Source: Hoeflea sp. (GTDB lineage: Bacteria > Pseudomonadota > Alphaproteobacteria > Rhizobiales > Rhizobiaceae). Taken from it: a stretch of DNA of 47,845 nucleotides. Shown in pieces: positions 15,788 to 24,236 of this stretch (within the stretch, counting starts at the first letter, position 1; each line of letters starts with the position of its first letter). Location: assembly GCF_014359905.1 (NCBI RefSeq), contig NZ_JACIYP010000036.1:1-47845 (forward strand), in the 5' to 3' direction. Position numbers and translations under genes: made by a program. The notes under the pieces are model-generated. The model searched no databases and was not told the origin of the DNA. It saw only the letters and a list, made by a program, of their open reading frames with translations.

Positions 15788-16951
15788 ATGGAACCGACCA
15801 CCACCGAAGACATCGCCGAGATCCGCCGCTCCGTCGCCGCGTTGTGCGAGCGCTTCGGCAATGAATATTGGCGCGAGCTCGATCGCGAGCGCAAATATCC
15901 CTCCGATTTCGTCAACGCCATGACGCAATCGGGGTTCTTGGGCGTGCTTGTGCCGGAAGCCTATGGGGGCGTCGGCCAGGGCCTGGTGGTGGCCGCCAAC
16001 ATTCTCGAAGAGGTCCATGCCTGCGGTGCAAATGCGGCCGCCATCCACGCCCAGATGTACACGATGGGAACGCTGCTCAGGCATGGCAGCGCCGCGCAGA
16101 AGGAGATGTGGCTGCCGAAGATCGCCACCGGCGAGATCCGGCTGCAGGCCTTTGGCGTGACCGAGCCGGCGGCGGGCACCGACACCACCTCGATAAGGAC
16201 AACGGCCGAACGGCGCGGCGACACCTATGTGATCAATGGCCAGAAGGTCTGGACCTCCCGCGCCGAGCATTCCGATCTGATGATTCTGCTTGCCCGCACC
16301 ACCCGCAAGGAGGATGTGGTCCGCCGCAGCGAAGGCCTGTCGGTGTTCCTGGTCGACATGAAGAAGGCGCTCGGCAACGGCATGACCATCAAGCCGATCC
16401 GCGCCATGATTAATCATTCCACCACCGAAGTTTTCTTCGACGATCTGGAGATCCCGGCCGATTGCCTGATCGGCGAGGAGGGCAGGGGATTCCGCTACAT
16501 TCTCGACGGCATGAATGCCGAACGCATCCTGATTGCCGCCGAGTGCATTGGCGACGCCACCTGGTTCACCCGCAAGTCCACCAGCTATGCCAATGAGCGC
16601 GTGGTCTTCGGCCGTCCGATCGGCAAGAACCAGGGCGTCCAGTTTCCGATCGCCCGCGCCCATGCCGAGGCCGCCGCTGCGCGCCTGATGGTCTATCAGG
16701 CAGCGCACCTGTTCGATGCGGGCGAGCCCTGCGCGGCGGAAGCCAACATGGCCAAGCTCCTGGCATCGGAAGCCTCCTGGAAAGCCGCCGACACTTGCCT
16801 GCAGACCCATGGCGGCTTCGGTTTTGCCGAAGAATATGATGTCGAGCGCAAGTTCCGCGAAACGCGGCTCTACCAGGTGGCGCCGATCTCGACCAACCTG
16901 ATCCTGTCCTATATCGGCGAGCATGTGCTTGGCATGCCGCGCTCCTATTGA
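15788..16951 (+). CDS. acyl-CoA dehydrogenase
   Basis: 387 residues, the normal length. It oxidises an acyl-CoA to the 2-enoyl-CoA with FAD, passing electrons to ETF. FAD/substrate motifs include VTEPAAGTDTTSI (about 124-136) and VWTSRAEHSDL, and the C-terminal THGGFGFAEEYDVERKFRE. The Glu used by short- and medium-chain enzymes near the C-terminus (usually in YEGT) is replaced here (VAPIST). Instead Glu245 in GMNAERIL sits where isovaleryl-CoA dehydrogenase has its base, suggesting a branched or unusual acyl chain. Forty-two bases separate it from tarD; GGAAG lies upstream. The CoA-transferase gene follows directly and likely makes its substrate. Confidence 0.92.
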   Translation: MEPTTTEDIAEIRRSVAALCERFGNEYWRELDRERKYPSDFVNAMTQSGFLGVLVPEAYGGVGQGLVVAANILEEVHACGANAAAIHAQMYTMGTLLRHGSAAQKEMWLPKIATGEIRLQAFGVTEPAAGTDTTSIRTTAERRGDTYVINGQKVWTSRAEHSDLMILLARTTRKEDVVRRSEGLSVFLVDMKKALGNGMTIKPIRAMINHSTTEVFFDDLEIPADCLIGEEGRGFRYILDGMNAERILIAAECIGDATWFTRKSTSYANERVVFGRPIGKNQGVQFPIARAHAEAAAARLMVYQAAHLFDAGEPCAAEANMAKLLASEASWKAADTCLQTHGGFGFAEEYDVERKFRETRLYQVAPISTNLILSYIGEHVLGMPRSY

Positions 16952-16959
16952 GGTTGATG

Positions 16960-18120
16960 ATGGCCGCGCAACCTTTCAAGGACCTCCTCGTCATCAGCAT
17001 CGAACAGGCCGTCGCCGCGCCCTATTGCAGTTGCAAGCTGGCTGACGCCGGCGCCCGCGTGATCAAGATCGAACGTCCGGAAGGCGACTTCGCCCGCAAT
17101 TACGACCGGCTCGCGGACGGCCATTCCTCCTATTTCGTCTGGCTCAACCGCGGCAAGCAATCGGTGGCACTTGATCTCAAGCAGCCCGCCGACATGGCAG
17201 TCTTGACGTCCATGCTGGCGCGCGCCGACGTGCTGATCCAGAATCTCGCCCGTGGCGCCATGGCGCGGCTGGGACTGGATGCGGAAAGGCTCAAGGCCGA
17301 CCATCCGCGCCTGATCCAGTGCAACATCAGCGGCTTTGGCGAGACCGGCCCCTACAAGGACAAGAAGGCCTATGATCTTCTGGTGCAGGCGGAAGCCGGG
17401 CTGGCGTCGATCACCGGCACCGCCCAAGCGCCGGCGCGAGTCGGCGTCTCGGTCTGTGACATTGCCACCGGCATGTACGCCTATGCCGCGATCCTGGAGG
17501 CGCTGGCCGCGCGCGGCCTGACCGGGGAGGGCGCCATTCTGGATGTCTCGATGTTCGACGCCATGGCCGACTGGATGACCGTGCCGCTGCTGCAGACGCG
17601 CGGCAGCGGCGAGAACCCGCCCCGGCTCGGGCTCCACCATGCCTCCATCGCGCCCTACGGCGCCTATCGCTGCGGCGACGGCCGGGACGTGCTGTTTGCC
17701 ATCCAGAACGAACGGGAATGGCTGCGATTCTGCGCCGAAGTGCTGGCCAGGCCGGATGTGGCGACCGATGCCCGGTTTTCAACCCCATCGGCGCGCACGG
17801 CCAATCGCCAGGCGCTCGACGCCATCATCCTTGAGGTGTTCGCGCAATCGACCGCATCCGGGATCCTCGCCAGTCTTGACGAGGCCCGCATCGCCAACGG
17901 CCTCGCCAACACGGTCAAGGACGTGCTGGTCCATCCGCATCTGCGGCAGATCGCGGTGGAAGCCGGAGACGACATTGTCGACATGCCGGCGCCGCCCGCG
18001 CTCCGGCGCGGTGAAACCAGATCCTTTGGCCCCGTTCCGGAACTCGACAGTGATGGCGACGCCATTCGCCGTGAATTCACGACGGGGACCGACATGCAAA
18101 ATTCGAAGAAGGCAGATTGA
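16960..18120 (+). CDS. class III (CaiB/BaiF) CoA-transferase
   Basis: 386 residues. Family III transferases move CoA between carboxylic acids through an aspartyl-CoA anhydride; members serve formate, carnitine, succinate, itaconate and mesaconate. The catalytic Asp is Asp139 (KKAYDLLVQA), after the conserved SGFGETGPY. VIKIERPEGDFAR at about 34-46 is the typical N-terminal block. ATG codons at 16957 and 16960 are both possible; 16960 gives the better distance from GAGG (16950-16953). It begins nine bases after the dehydrogenase stop and ends one base before the next MmgE/PrpD gene. Acceptor acid unknown; a C4-C5 dicarboxylate would fit its neighbours. Confidence 0.9.
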   Translation: MAAQPFKDLLVISIEQAVAAPYCSCKLADAGARVIKIERPEGDFARNYDRLADGHSSYFVWLNRGKQSVALDLKQPADMAVLTSMLARADVLIQNLARGAMARLGLDAERLKADHPRLIQCNISGFGETGPYKDKKAYDLLVQAEAGLASITGTAQAPARVGVSVCDIATGMYAYAAILEALAARGLTGEGAILDVSMFDAMADWMTVPLLQTRGSGENPPRLGLHHASIAPYGAYRCGDGRDVLFAIQNEREWLRFCAEVLARPDVATDARFSTPSARTANRQALDAIILEVFAQSTASGILASLDEARIANGLANTVKDVLVHPHLRQIAVEAGDDIVDMPAPPALRRGETRSFGPVPELDSDGDAIRREFTTGTDMQNSKKAD

Positions 18121-18121
18121 C

Positions 18122-19576
18122 ATGAGCAATGACACCACCGCGCCCGCAAGCGATCCATGGGCCTCGCTGACCGGGCTGACGAGTGCGGCGAGCCGCTTTG
18201 TTGCCGCCCATCGCTATGAGGATCTGAACGCGGAGACCCTGCGGCTCGCCCGGCGCTGCATTCTCGATGGCCTGGCCGTGGCGCTCGCCGGCAGCGAGCA
18301 ATCCGGCATGAAGCCGGTGGGCGACTACATCGCGAGCCTTGGCGGCGCGCCGCAGGCGCGCCTGCTTGGCAAGTCGGCCGCACGCGTGCCTGCCCATCTC
18401 GCAGCTCTCTGGGGCGGCACTGCGGGCCACGCCATGGACTGGGACGATACCCAGCTCGCCGAAGGCCCGGGACGGCCCTATGGGCTGTTGATGCACCCGA
18501 CCATGCCGCCGCTGGTGGCCGCGCTTACCTTGTCCGATCTTTTCGCGCAGGAACAGGGCGCACCGGTGGACGGCAAGCGGCTCATCGCCAGTTTCACCGC
18601 CGGCTTCGAGGTGGGCTGCAAGATTGCCGAAGCGATCAATCCCGACCACTACATGCGCGGCTTCCACACCTCCGGCACCATCGGCACCTTTGCCGCCGCG
18701 GCCGCCGCGGCCCATATGCTGGGGCTCGACGAAGAGGCAACGGCCCGCGCGCTCGGACTTGCGGCCTCCATGGCCTCCGGCATTCGTGCCGGCTTCGGCA
18801 CCATGACCAAGCCGATGCATGTCGGCCGCGCCGCCGAGAATGGGGTGACCGCCGCCTTGCTGGCGCGGTTCGGCATGTCGGCAAATCCGGAAGCGCTCGA
18901 TGGCCGATGGGGCTATCTCGCCATCGCCGGACCGGGGGGCGATCCCGCCCTGGTGCGCGACCGCTTCGGCGCGCCGCACACCATGGAAAGCCCCGGCGTC
19001 AGCATCAAGCCCTATCCCTCCGGCGTGCTGACCCATCCGAGCATGGACGCGATGCTGTTCCTGATGCGCGAAAACGGCCTGAACGCCGCCGACATCAAAT
19101 CCGTGACGCTGAAGGCCGGCAGCAACGTGCTCGGGCCGATCCGCTTCCGCATCGCCCGCACCGAGCTCGAAGGCAAATTCTCGTTTGCGTTCCTGCTTGC
19201 GGCCATCATTCTGGAAGGCCGCGCCGGCAAGGCGGAATTCACCGATGAATTCGTGCTGTCGGATGCCTGCCAGGACATGCAGGGCCGGGTGGAAACGGTC
19301 TTCGACCAATCGATCGAGGACATGGGATGGGACCGGATCCGCTCGAAGACTGAAGTGGTCACCCATGACGGTCGCTCCTTCGAGCGCTGGGCCGACGAGG
19401 CCTATCGCGGCAGCCCGCACAACCCCTTGTCGGATGCCGAACTTGAGGCAAAGTTCACCGACTGCGCCGCCGGACTGCTGTCCACCGAGCGTTCACGGCA
19501 GGTCTTTGACATGATCTGGAGCCTTGAGCATGCAGCCGATGCCGGACGCCTGTATGATCTTCTGGAGTGGGGATAG
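18122..19576 (+). CDS. MmgE/PrpD family protein, subtype A
   Basis: 484 residues, full length. Signatures are AMDWDDTQLAEG near 105, CKIAEAINPDHYMRGFHTS near 170, GTMTKPMHVGR and VSIKPYPSG. It shares the DDTQLA, INPxHY and GTMTKP blocks with the divergent gene at 1-878, so those two are paralogues, while the copy at 11385 is of another subtype. The start at 18122 follows the CoA-transferase stop by one base; the longer in-frame reading from 17639 lies inside that gene and is rejected. The hydratase gene begins 3 bases after its stop. Family enzymes work on free acids, so it may prepare the acid that the CoA-transferase activates. Confidence 0.92.
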   Translation: MSNDTTAPASDPWASLTGLTSAASRFVAAHRYEDLNAETLRLARRCILDGLAVALAGSEQSGMKPVGDYIASLGGAPQARLLGKSAARVPAHLAALWGGTAGHAMDWDDTQLAEGPGRPYGLLMHPTMPPLVAALTLSDLFAQEQGAPVDGKRLIASFTAGFEVGCKIAEAINPDHYMRGFHTSGTIGTFAAAAAAAHMLGLDEEATARALGLAASMASGIRAGFGTMTKPMHVGRAAENGVTAALLARFGMSANPEALDGRWGYLAIAGPGGDPALVRDRFGAPHTMESPGVSIKPYPSGVLTHPSMDAMLFLMRENGLNAADIKSVTLKAGSNVLGPIRFRIARTELEGKFSFAFLLAAIILEGRAGKAEFTDEFVLSDACQDMQGRVETVFDQSIEDMGWDRIRSKTEVVTHDGRSFERWADEAYRGSPHNPLSDAELEAKFTDCAAGLLSTERSRQVFDMIWSLEHAADAGRLYDLLEWG

Positions 19577-19579
19577 CCC

Positions 19580-20410
19580 ATGACTGCGATCGGGCAAGAC
19601 GCGGTGCAGGTTTTGGAAGACCGCGCCGACCTTCAGCGGGCGCGGTTGCTGCAATCGATCCTGCCCGTGCCGCGTTCGCTCGGGGATACATCCGAACTTC
19701 CCTTGCTCAGTCACTGGTGCCAGTTTCACCAGGCCGTGGTGCTGGCGGATGTCGGGCGGGATGGCCATCCCAGCGTGGGGGACTTCATCCCGGATACGGG
19801 TCTGCCGCGCCGGATGTGGGCCGGGAGCCGGGTTGAATTCCTGGCGCAGCTCCATGACGGAGCGGCGCTCAAGAAAGTCTCCACCGTCAAGGCGGTCACG
19901 CCGAAGGAGGGCCGCAGCGGTAAATTGTGCTTTGTCACGGTGTCCCACGAGATTTATGCCGATGACCGCCTGTCCATCCGCGAAGAGCAGGACCTTGTCT
20001 ACCGTGAGGCGGCGGCGGGGAAAGCCGCAGCCATGCCCGCACCGGAGGAGGCCCCGCAAGACCCCCATTTCACCGATACGATCAGGCCCGACCCGGTGAT
20101 GCTGTTTCGCTATTCCGCGCTGACTTTCAACAGTCACCGCATCCATTACGACCGCGAGCATGCCGTTCACGTCGAAGGCCATGGCGGTCTGGTAGTCCAT
20201 GGCCCGCTGATCGCCACCTTGCTGGTTGACCTGCTCGGCCGCAACACAGCCTGGCGGCCTCTGCGCAACTTCACCTTCAAGGCGCTCAGCCCGCTCTATG
20301 ATATCGCCCCGTTTGAGATATCAGGCCGTCTGCAAGACGCCCGCGCCACCCTCTGGGCGCATAGCGAGGCGGGCGGCCTTGCCGTAACGGCGCAAGCCGA
20401 ATTCGCCTGA
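19580..20410 (+). CDS. FAS1-like/MaoC dehydratase domain protein, mesaconyl-CoA hydratase-like
   Basis: 276 residues, a double hot-dog protein of the type seen in mesaconyl-C4-CoA hydratase and itaconyl-CoA hydratase. The second half has the catalytic hydratase motif FRYSALTFNSHRIHYD at about 176-191, with HGPLIATLLVDLL downstream packing the helix. These enzymes add water to an enoyl-CoA. Together with the upstream CoA-transferase and acyl-CoA dehydrogenase it makes an activate, desaturate, hydrate series. A lyase of the CitE/citramalyl-CoA type, which would complete C5 degradation, is not in the window. It is the last gene of the run; no clear terminator follows. Confidence 0.85.
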   Translation: MTAIGQDAVQVLEDRADLQRARLLQSILPVPRSLGDTSELPLLSHWCQFHQAVVLADVGRDGHPSVGDFIPDTGLPRRMWAGSRVEFLAQLHDGAALKKVSTVKAVTPKEGRSGKLCFVTVSHEIYADDRLSIREEQDLVYREAAAGKAAAMPAPEEAPQDPHFTDTIRPDPVMLFRYSALTFNSHRIHYDREHAVHVEGHGGLVVHGPLIATLLVDLLGRNTAWRPLRNFTFKALSPLYDIAPFEISGRLQDARATLWAHSEAGGLAVTAQAEFA

Positions 20411-20910
20411 GTCCAAATGCGCGTCGGTAACCACTCCGCGAAGGCCGCTTCCATCTTCGGGGTTTAGGACAACGGGGTAGAACCTTTCGTCGCGAAAGGC
20501 GCTGGCGAAATTGGTGGTTGTCCCGTCACCCGGCTCGGCATTGATATCGAGAAAATCGACCTCGGCGCTATCCCGCATTTCTCTTTAGGTTTGCGCTGGA
20601 GTAGCTTGGTAGTGATACCACGGTCGGTGTTATCGATCAGATCTTTGGCACGATCGTCACGCGCAACGAAGTGATCTGGCTCGATGAGATCCGGGACGCC
20701 TACAACAACCCGGATCCGAATCTGACCACCAAAGCGCGCGTCAGCTTTATATCGCTCCAACCCCACCCCACGCTTCAACATCAGAAATTGCAGCTGAATT
20801 TCTGTTCGCCTCTGCCCGCATGCCCAGCTAAATTGCCCAGACGCTTTGATCTGATACTGTGGGCGCAAAGCATGGCGAGGAACGCATAACGGGATCACAC
20901 TCACCCTAAC
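20411..20910. other. unassigned remnant region
   Basis: No intact gene. Short open stretches occur on both strands, for example plus-strand codons from about 20612 reading VGVIDQIFGTIVTRNEVIW and minus-strand codons near 20400-20578 reading VDFLDINAEPGDG. Neither is recognised and both are quickly closed. It lies between the end of the catabolic operon and the decayed integrase and is best seen as leftover mobile-element DNA. Confidence 0.5.
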
Positions 20911-21690
20911 CCTGAAGCTGGCAAACTCGGCCGCGGCATCGCGGTATTTCTTCGCGGTGCGGTCGGGCAGGGGCTTGGCGTTCTTTCCTCTGGCCCGGCG
21001 CCTCGCTTCCTCGTCGACAATTTCGTTGAAGGAAGCGCCGGCTTCAGGCTCGATGAACTCAGAAGCATCAGCCAATAACGGATGGGCTGGCTTCCCGTTG
21101 AAGTCCCCTTCGTCCCGCTCGACCTCCCGCTCCAAAGCCTCGTAGCCTGACACGCAGAGAGCTTGGGCAAGCCCTCGCCACTCGGCGGTTCCCTTCGCCG
21201 CATCGAAGTAGCCGGCGAAGACTGCGCGCTCAATGCGGTATCCGCTCAGCCTTTCCAGATCGTCGTCGCTCAGCTTGCCCGCGAAACCGCCCCGAAGCTC
21301 TTGCGCTCTATCGATATCCACGCCCATGCCGGCGTAACGGTGGTCATGGGCGCGAATTTCAGCATCGAAGTCGATCTGGCCCTGATGGTCGTGAAGGGCG
21401 ATCTGCTGCGCTGTTAGGGGACGTGCAGGCCGTTGGCTTCGGGTGCCGGTCGCGTGCTCGAGATTCTGACTGGCAAGACCGATCTGCCGCTGGATCGCGG
21501 CGACGGCTGCGGCGTGCTTGCGAAGCGCCTCCCTCCGGCCGCCTCCGAGTTGGATCTCCAGCTCTGCTTTTCCGTCTACATAGGGACGCAATGGTTTCGG
21601 CACGACGACTCGCGCCGAAAACGCCCGATCCGTTCTTTCAAATGCCGAAGATTGCCTGCAATGCCTGAACCCGATTTTGTGACGCCGTTT
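20911..21690 (-). pseudogene. decayed tyrosine integrase, N-terminal half
   Basis: Minus-strand codons from about 21690 resemble the N-terminus and core-binding region of rhizobial tyrosine integrases: NLRHLKERIGRF, then SARVVVPKPLRPYVDGK, GGGRREALRKHAAAVAAIQR, FAGKLSDDDLERLSG, EWRGLAQALCVS and DRTAKKYRDAAAEFASF. The first block is in a different frame from the rest: near 21616-21621 one base appears to be missing between GRF and ARVVV. After about 20911 similarity ends, and the catalytic domain (R-H-R-Y) is absent. So the gene is both frameshifted and truncated. It starts within about 65-100 bases of the 3' end of tRNA-Val, the classic place for an integrase of an element inserted into a tRNA gene. 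Confidence 0.75.
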
Positions 21691-21754
21691 GTGACATCAA
21701 AGTGGGGAATGTGCAGGCAAATCAACAGGTTTCAATGATTTCAAGGGGGTGGCG

Positions 21755-21830
21755 TGGTGGGCGATGAGAGACTCGAACTCCCGACATCCTCGGTGTAAAC
21801 GAGGCGCTCTACCAACTGAGCTAATCGCCC
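21755..21830 (-). tRNA. tRNA-Val (anticodon TAC)
   Basis: Minus strand, 5' end at 21830. Acceptor stem GGGCGAT pairs with ATCGCCC, the D-arm reads TAGCTCAGTTGGTAGAGC, the anticodon loop TTTACAC gives TAC, and the T-arm carries GTTCGAGTC. CCA is encoded (21757-21755). The decayed integrase lies just beyond its 3' end, so this was probably an attachment site. Confidence 0.97.
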
Positions 21831-22002
21831 CCAGTCAGGTGGCGCCTGCTTTAGGGGGTTCGTGGCGGTTCCGCAAGACAAAATCTTGCCTCGGCCCCGT
21901 CAAAAACGCTTCAGGCGCCCGGGCGCCAAGGATGCAGGGGCGCAAGGGCAGGCAGGTTTGCGGACAAGTTGCGACATTGTCGTTTTTCCTTCGCAATCTT
22001 GC

Positions 22003-22031
22003 TTGACACCTCCGGGCGAACGCCGTAATCA
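22003..22031 (+). promoter_or_regulatory. promoter of tRNA-Asp
   Basis: TTGACA at 22003-22008, 17-base spacer, TAATCA at 22026-22031. Transcription would begin near 22038, about 40 bases before the tRNA. Confidence 0.7.
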
Positions 22032-22077
22032 GCCGCTCACGGAACGGCGGTCAGCCACCGTTTCGATTGAAAGATGC

Positions 22078-22154
22078 GCGGGTGTAGCTCAGTTGGTTAG
22101 AGTGCCGGCCTGTCACGCCGGAGGTCGCGGGTTCGAGCCCCGTCACTCGCGCCA
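22078..22154 (+). tRNA. tRNA-Asp (anticodon GTC)
   Basis: Acceptor GCGGGTG pairs with CACTCGC (one G-U), D-arm TAGCTCAGTTGGTTAGAG, anticodon stem GCCGG/CCGGC with loop CTGTCAC giving GTC, T-arm GTTCGAGCC, discriminator G and encoded CCA at 22152-22154. Divergent from tRNA-Val, with about 250 bases between their 5' ends. Confidence 0.97.
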
Positions 22155-22673
22155 TTTTTCAAACCATTGGGCCCTGGCCCAAGCCGCCCCACGGGGCATG
22201 CAGGACCGCCACTCATCCCGCTCAGGCATAGCTCAGTTTAAGCTGGCGCGCCGTGCGTCCCTCTGGACGCACAGGGGACACGCGCGGGCGATTGTCGGCG
22301 GTTGCGCCGCATCCCGGCTGCGCTCCGCCGGTGGAATCCCGGCCCCCCACTGGTCTCGTCGCACGACTCTTCGCCGCCCGGTGCGCGGCTTCGGGTCTTG
22401 TCCCGCGGCCTCAAGCGATTCTTTCCGGTCCGAATCCGCGGGTCAAACTGGCAAACCGTTGCATCCCTTGAAAGGGAATTGCAGTCAGACGCGACAATGG
22501 GCCGTGAAAGCTGGTACTAATGCGTCAAATCCCTCGCGCGCTCTTGCGCAGGGTGGCTGGCTGCGCTAACCACGCCGCGTTGCAACATGATTAGCCGCGC
22601 AGGCTGAGGGGCCGGCTCCAGATCTTCGGACAAGACCGGGGCTTCGACTGCAGCGGGTACAGGAACGGACGTC
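22155..22673 (+). other. 519-base leader between tRNA-Asp and nuoA
   Basis: No gene seen. A hairpin TTGGGCC/GGCCCAA (22167-22182) directly follows the tRNA and may end its transcript. A perfect 8-bp stem GTGCGTCC/GGACGCAC with CTCT loop lies at 22253-22272, with GCGCG and CGCGC able to pair outside it. Further GC-rich pairing is possible. No clear -35/-10 pair for nuoA was found. Open readings here are by-products of the tRNA and high GC. Confidence 0.45.
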
Positions 22674-23039
22674 ATGACGGAACTTCTGGGCGCATATGTA
22701 CCGATCGCGATCTTTATCGGCGTGGCTCTGGTCATCGGACTGGCTCTGCTGATCGCGCCTTTCGCGATTGCCTACAAGGATCCCGATCCGGAAAAACTCT
22801 CAGCCTATGAATGCGGCTTCAATGCGTTTGACGACGCGCGCATGAAGTTCGACGTGCGGTTTTACCTGGTCTCGATCCTGTTCATCATCTTCGATCTGGA
22901 AGTGGCCTTCCTGTTTCCCTGGGCGGTGTCGTTCGGCGATATCGGCTGGATGGGTTTCTGGTCGATGATGGTGTTCCTGGGCGTGCTGACGGTCGGGTTC
23001 GTGTATGAATGGAAAAAGGGAGCGCTGGAATGGGAGTGA
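22674..23039 (+). CDS. nuoA: NADH-quinone oxidoreductase subunit A
   Basis: 121 residues with three membrane helices (about 8-32, 62-82, 88-112). It is part of the membrane arm of complex I next to the quinone site. The invariant loop between helices 1 and 2 includes [17 protein letters not shown], with the cysteine that becomes exposed in the deactive state of mitochondrial complex I. AGGAACGG lies before the ATG. First gene of the nuo operon; it overlaps nuoB by ten bases. Confidence 0.97.
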   Translation: MTELLGAYVPIAIFIGVALVIGLALLIAPFAIAYKDPDPEKLSAYECGFNAFDDARMKFDVRFYLVSILFIIFDLEVAFLFPWAVSFGDIGWMGFWSMMVFLGVLTVGFVYEWKKGALEWE

Positions 23040-23605
23040 CCAACACACCGATGGTGGCGCCCGCGCCCAAGGGAATCATCGATCCCAGCACCGGCAAGCC
23101 GGTGGGCAGTGACGACCGGTTCTTCGGCGAGGTCAACAATGAGCTCGCCGACAAGGGTTTCCTGGTCACCTCGACGGACGAACTGATCAACTGGTCGCGC
23201 ACCGGATCGCTGATGTGGATGACATTCGGCCTCGCCTGCTGCGCGGTCGAGATGATGCAGATGTCGATGCCGCGCTATGACGCCGAGCGCTTCGGTTTCG
23301 CGCCGCGCGCCTCGCCGCGCCAGTCCGACGTGATGATCGTCGCGGGCACGCTCACCAACAAGATGGCGCCGGCGCTTCGCAAGGTCTACGACCAGATGCC
23401 CGAGCCGCGCTACGTGATCTCGATGGGCTCCTGCGCCAATGGCGGCGGCTATTATCATTATTCCTATTCGGTGGTGCGCGGCTGCGACCGGGTGGTGCCG
23501 GTGGACATCTACGTTCCCGGCTGCCCGCCGACGGCCGAGGCGCTGCTCTATGGCGTGCTGCTTCTGCAGAAGAAGATGCGCCGCACCGGCACGATCGAGC
23601 GCTAG
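23030..23605 (+). CDS. nuoB: NADH-quinone oxidoreductase subunit B (cluster N2)
   Basis: 191 residues. It holds the [4Fe-4S] cluster N2 that reduces ubiquinone. Ligands are visible: the Cys-Cys pair in [11 protein letters not shown], the Cys in MGSCANGGG and the Cys in [10 protein letters not shown]. The start at 23030 ([11 protein letters not shown]) matches rhizobial NuoB and has GGGAG at suitable distance; an in-frame ATG at 23009 is further inside nuoA and less likely. Peripheral-arm subunit on the cytoplasmic side. Confidence 0.97.
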   Translation: MGVTNTPMVAPAPKGIIDPSTGKPVGSDDRFFGEVNNELADKGFLVTSTDELINWSRTGSLMWMTFGLACCAVEMMQMSMPRYDAERFGFAPRASPRQSDVMIVAGTLTNKMAPALRKVYDQMPEPRYVISMGSCANGGGYYHYSYSVVRGCDRVVPVDIYVPGCPPTAEALLYGVLLLQKKMRRTGTIER

Positions 23606-23610
23606 GAGAC

Positions 23611-24225
23611 ATGATGACCATGATGAGCCAAGCCCTCACGGATCTGTCGGTCTACCTGAGCGAAGCCAAGGGCGATCTGTTCGACCGCGCCGAGACCGCC
23701 TGTGGCGAGCTCACGCTGATTGCGCAGCCAGCCACGCTGATCGAACTGATGACGTTCCTGCGCGACGATGCGCAGTGCCAGTTCGTGAGTTTCATCGATA
23801 TCTGCGGCGTTGACTGGCCGGGTCGGCCCGAGCGCTTCGACGTGGTCTATCACTTGCTTTCGCCACGCCAGAATTTGCGCATCCGCGTCAAGGTGATGAC
23901 GTCTGAAGACGTGGCGGTTCCGTCGCTCACCGCGGTCTATCCGGGCGCCGACTGGTTCGAGCGCGAAGCCTACGATCTCTACGGAATCCTGTTCACCGGG
24001 CATCCGGACCTGCGCCGCATTCTCACCGACTACGGTTTCGAGGGGCATCCGCTGAGAAAGGATTTCCCGCTGACGGGCTTTGTCGAGGTGCGCTATGACG
24101 ACGGGCTCAAGCGGGTCGTCTACGAGCCGGTGATGCTCAAGCAGGAATTCCGCAATTTCGATTTTCTCTCCCCCTGGGAAGGCACCGACTACGTGCTCCC
24201 GGGTGATGAAAAAGCCAAGGGGTGA
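23611..24225 (+). CDS. nuoC: NADH-quinone oxidoreductase subunit C
   Basis: 204 residues, the 30-kDa subunit that packs against NuoD in the Q-module. [20 protein letters not shown] and the signature [21 protein letters not shown] are present. ATG codons occur at 23611, 23614, 23620 and 23623; AGGAG at 23604-23608 favours 23614 by spacing, and the longest form is given. It is separate from NuoD, as in most alphaproteobacteria and unlike the fused enteric form. Confidence 0.96.
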   Translation: MMTMMSQALTDLSVYLSEAKGDLFDRAETACGELTLIAQPATLIELMTFLRDDAQCQFVSFIDICGVDWPGRPERFDVVYHLLSPRQNLRIRVKVMTSEDVAVPSLTAVYPGADWFEREAYDLYGILFTGHPDLRRILTDYGFEGHPLRKDFPLTGFVEVRYDDGLKRVVYEPVMLKQEFRNFDFLSPWEGTDYVLPGDEKAKG

Positions 24226-24236
24226 GGACGGGAACC

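Noticed and set aside
21749..22006. Plus-strand frame starting MAWWAMRDSNSRHPRC across tRNA-Val
   Set aside because: Typical false translation of a tRNA gene.
22220..22256. tRNA-like fragment (CATAGCTCAGTTTAAGC)
   Set aside because: Resembles a D-arm only; no anticodon or T-arm could be placed.
21862..22569. 235-codon frame including AGVAQLVRVPACHAGGRG
   Set aside because: This motif is the translation of tRNA-Asp; the frame has no other support.
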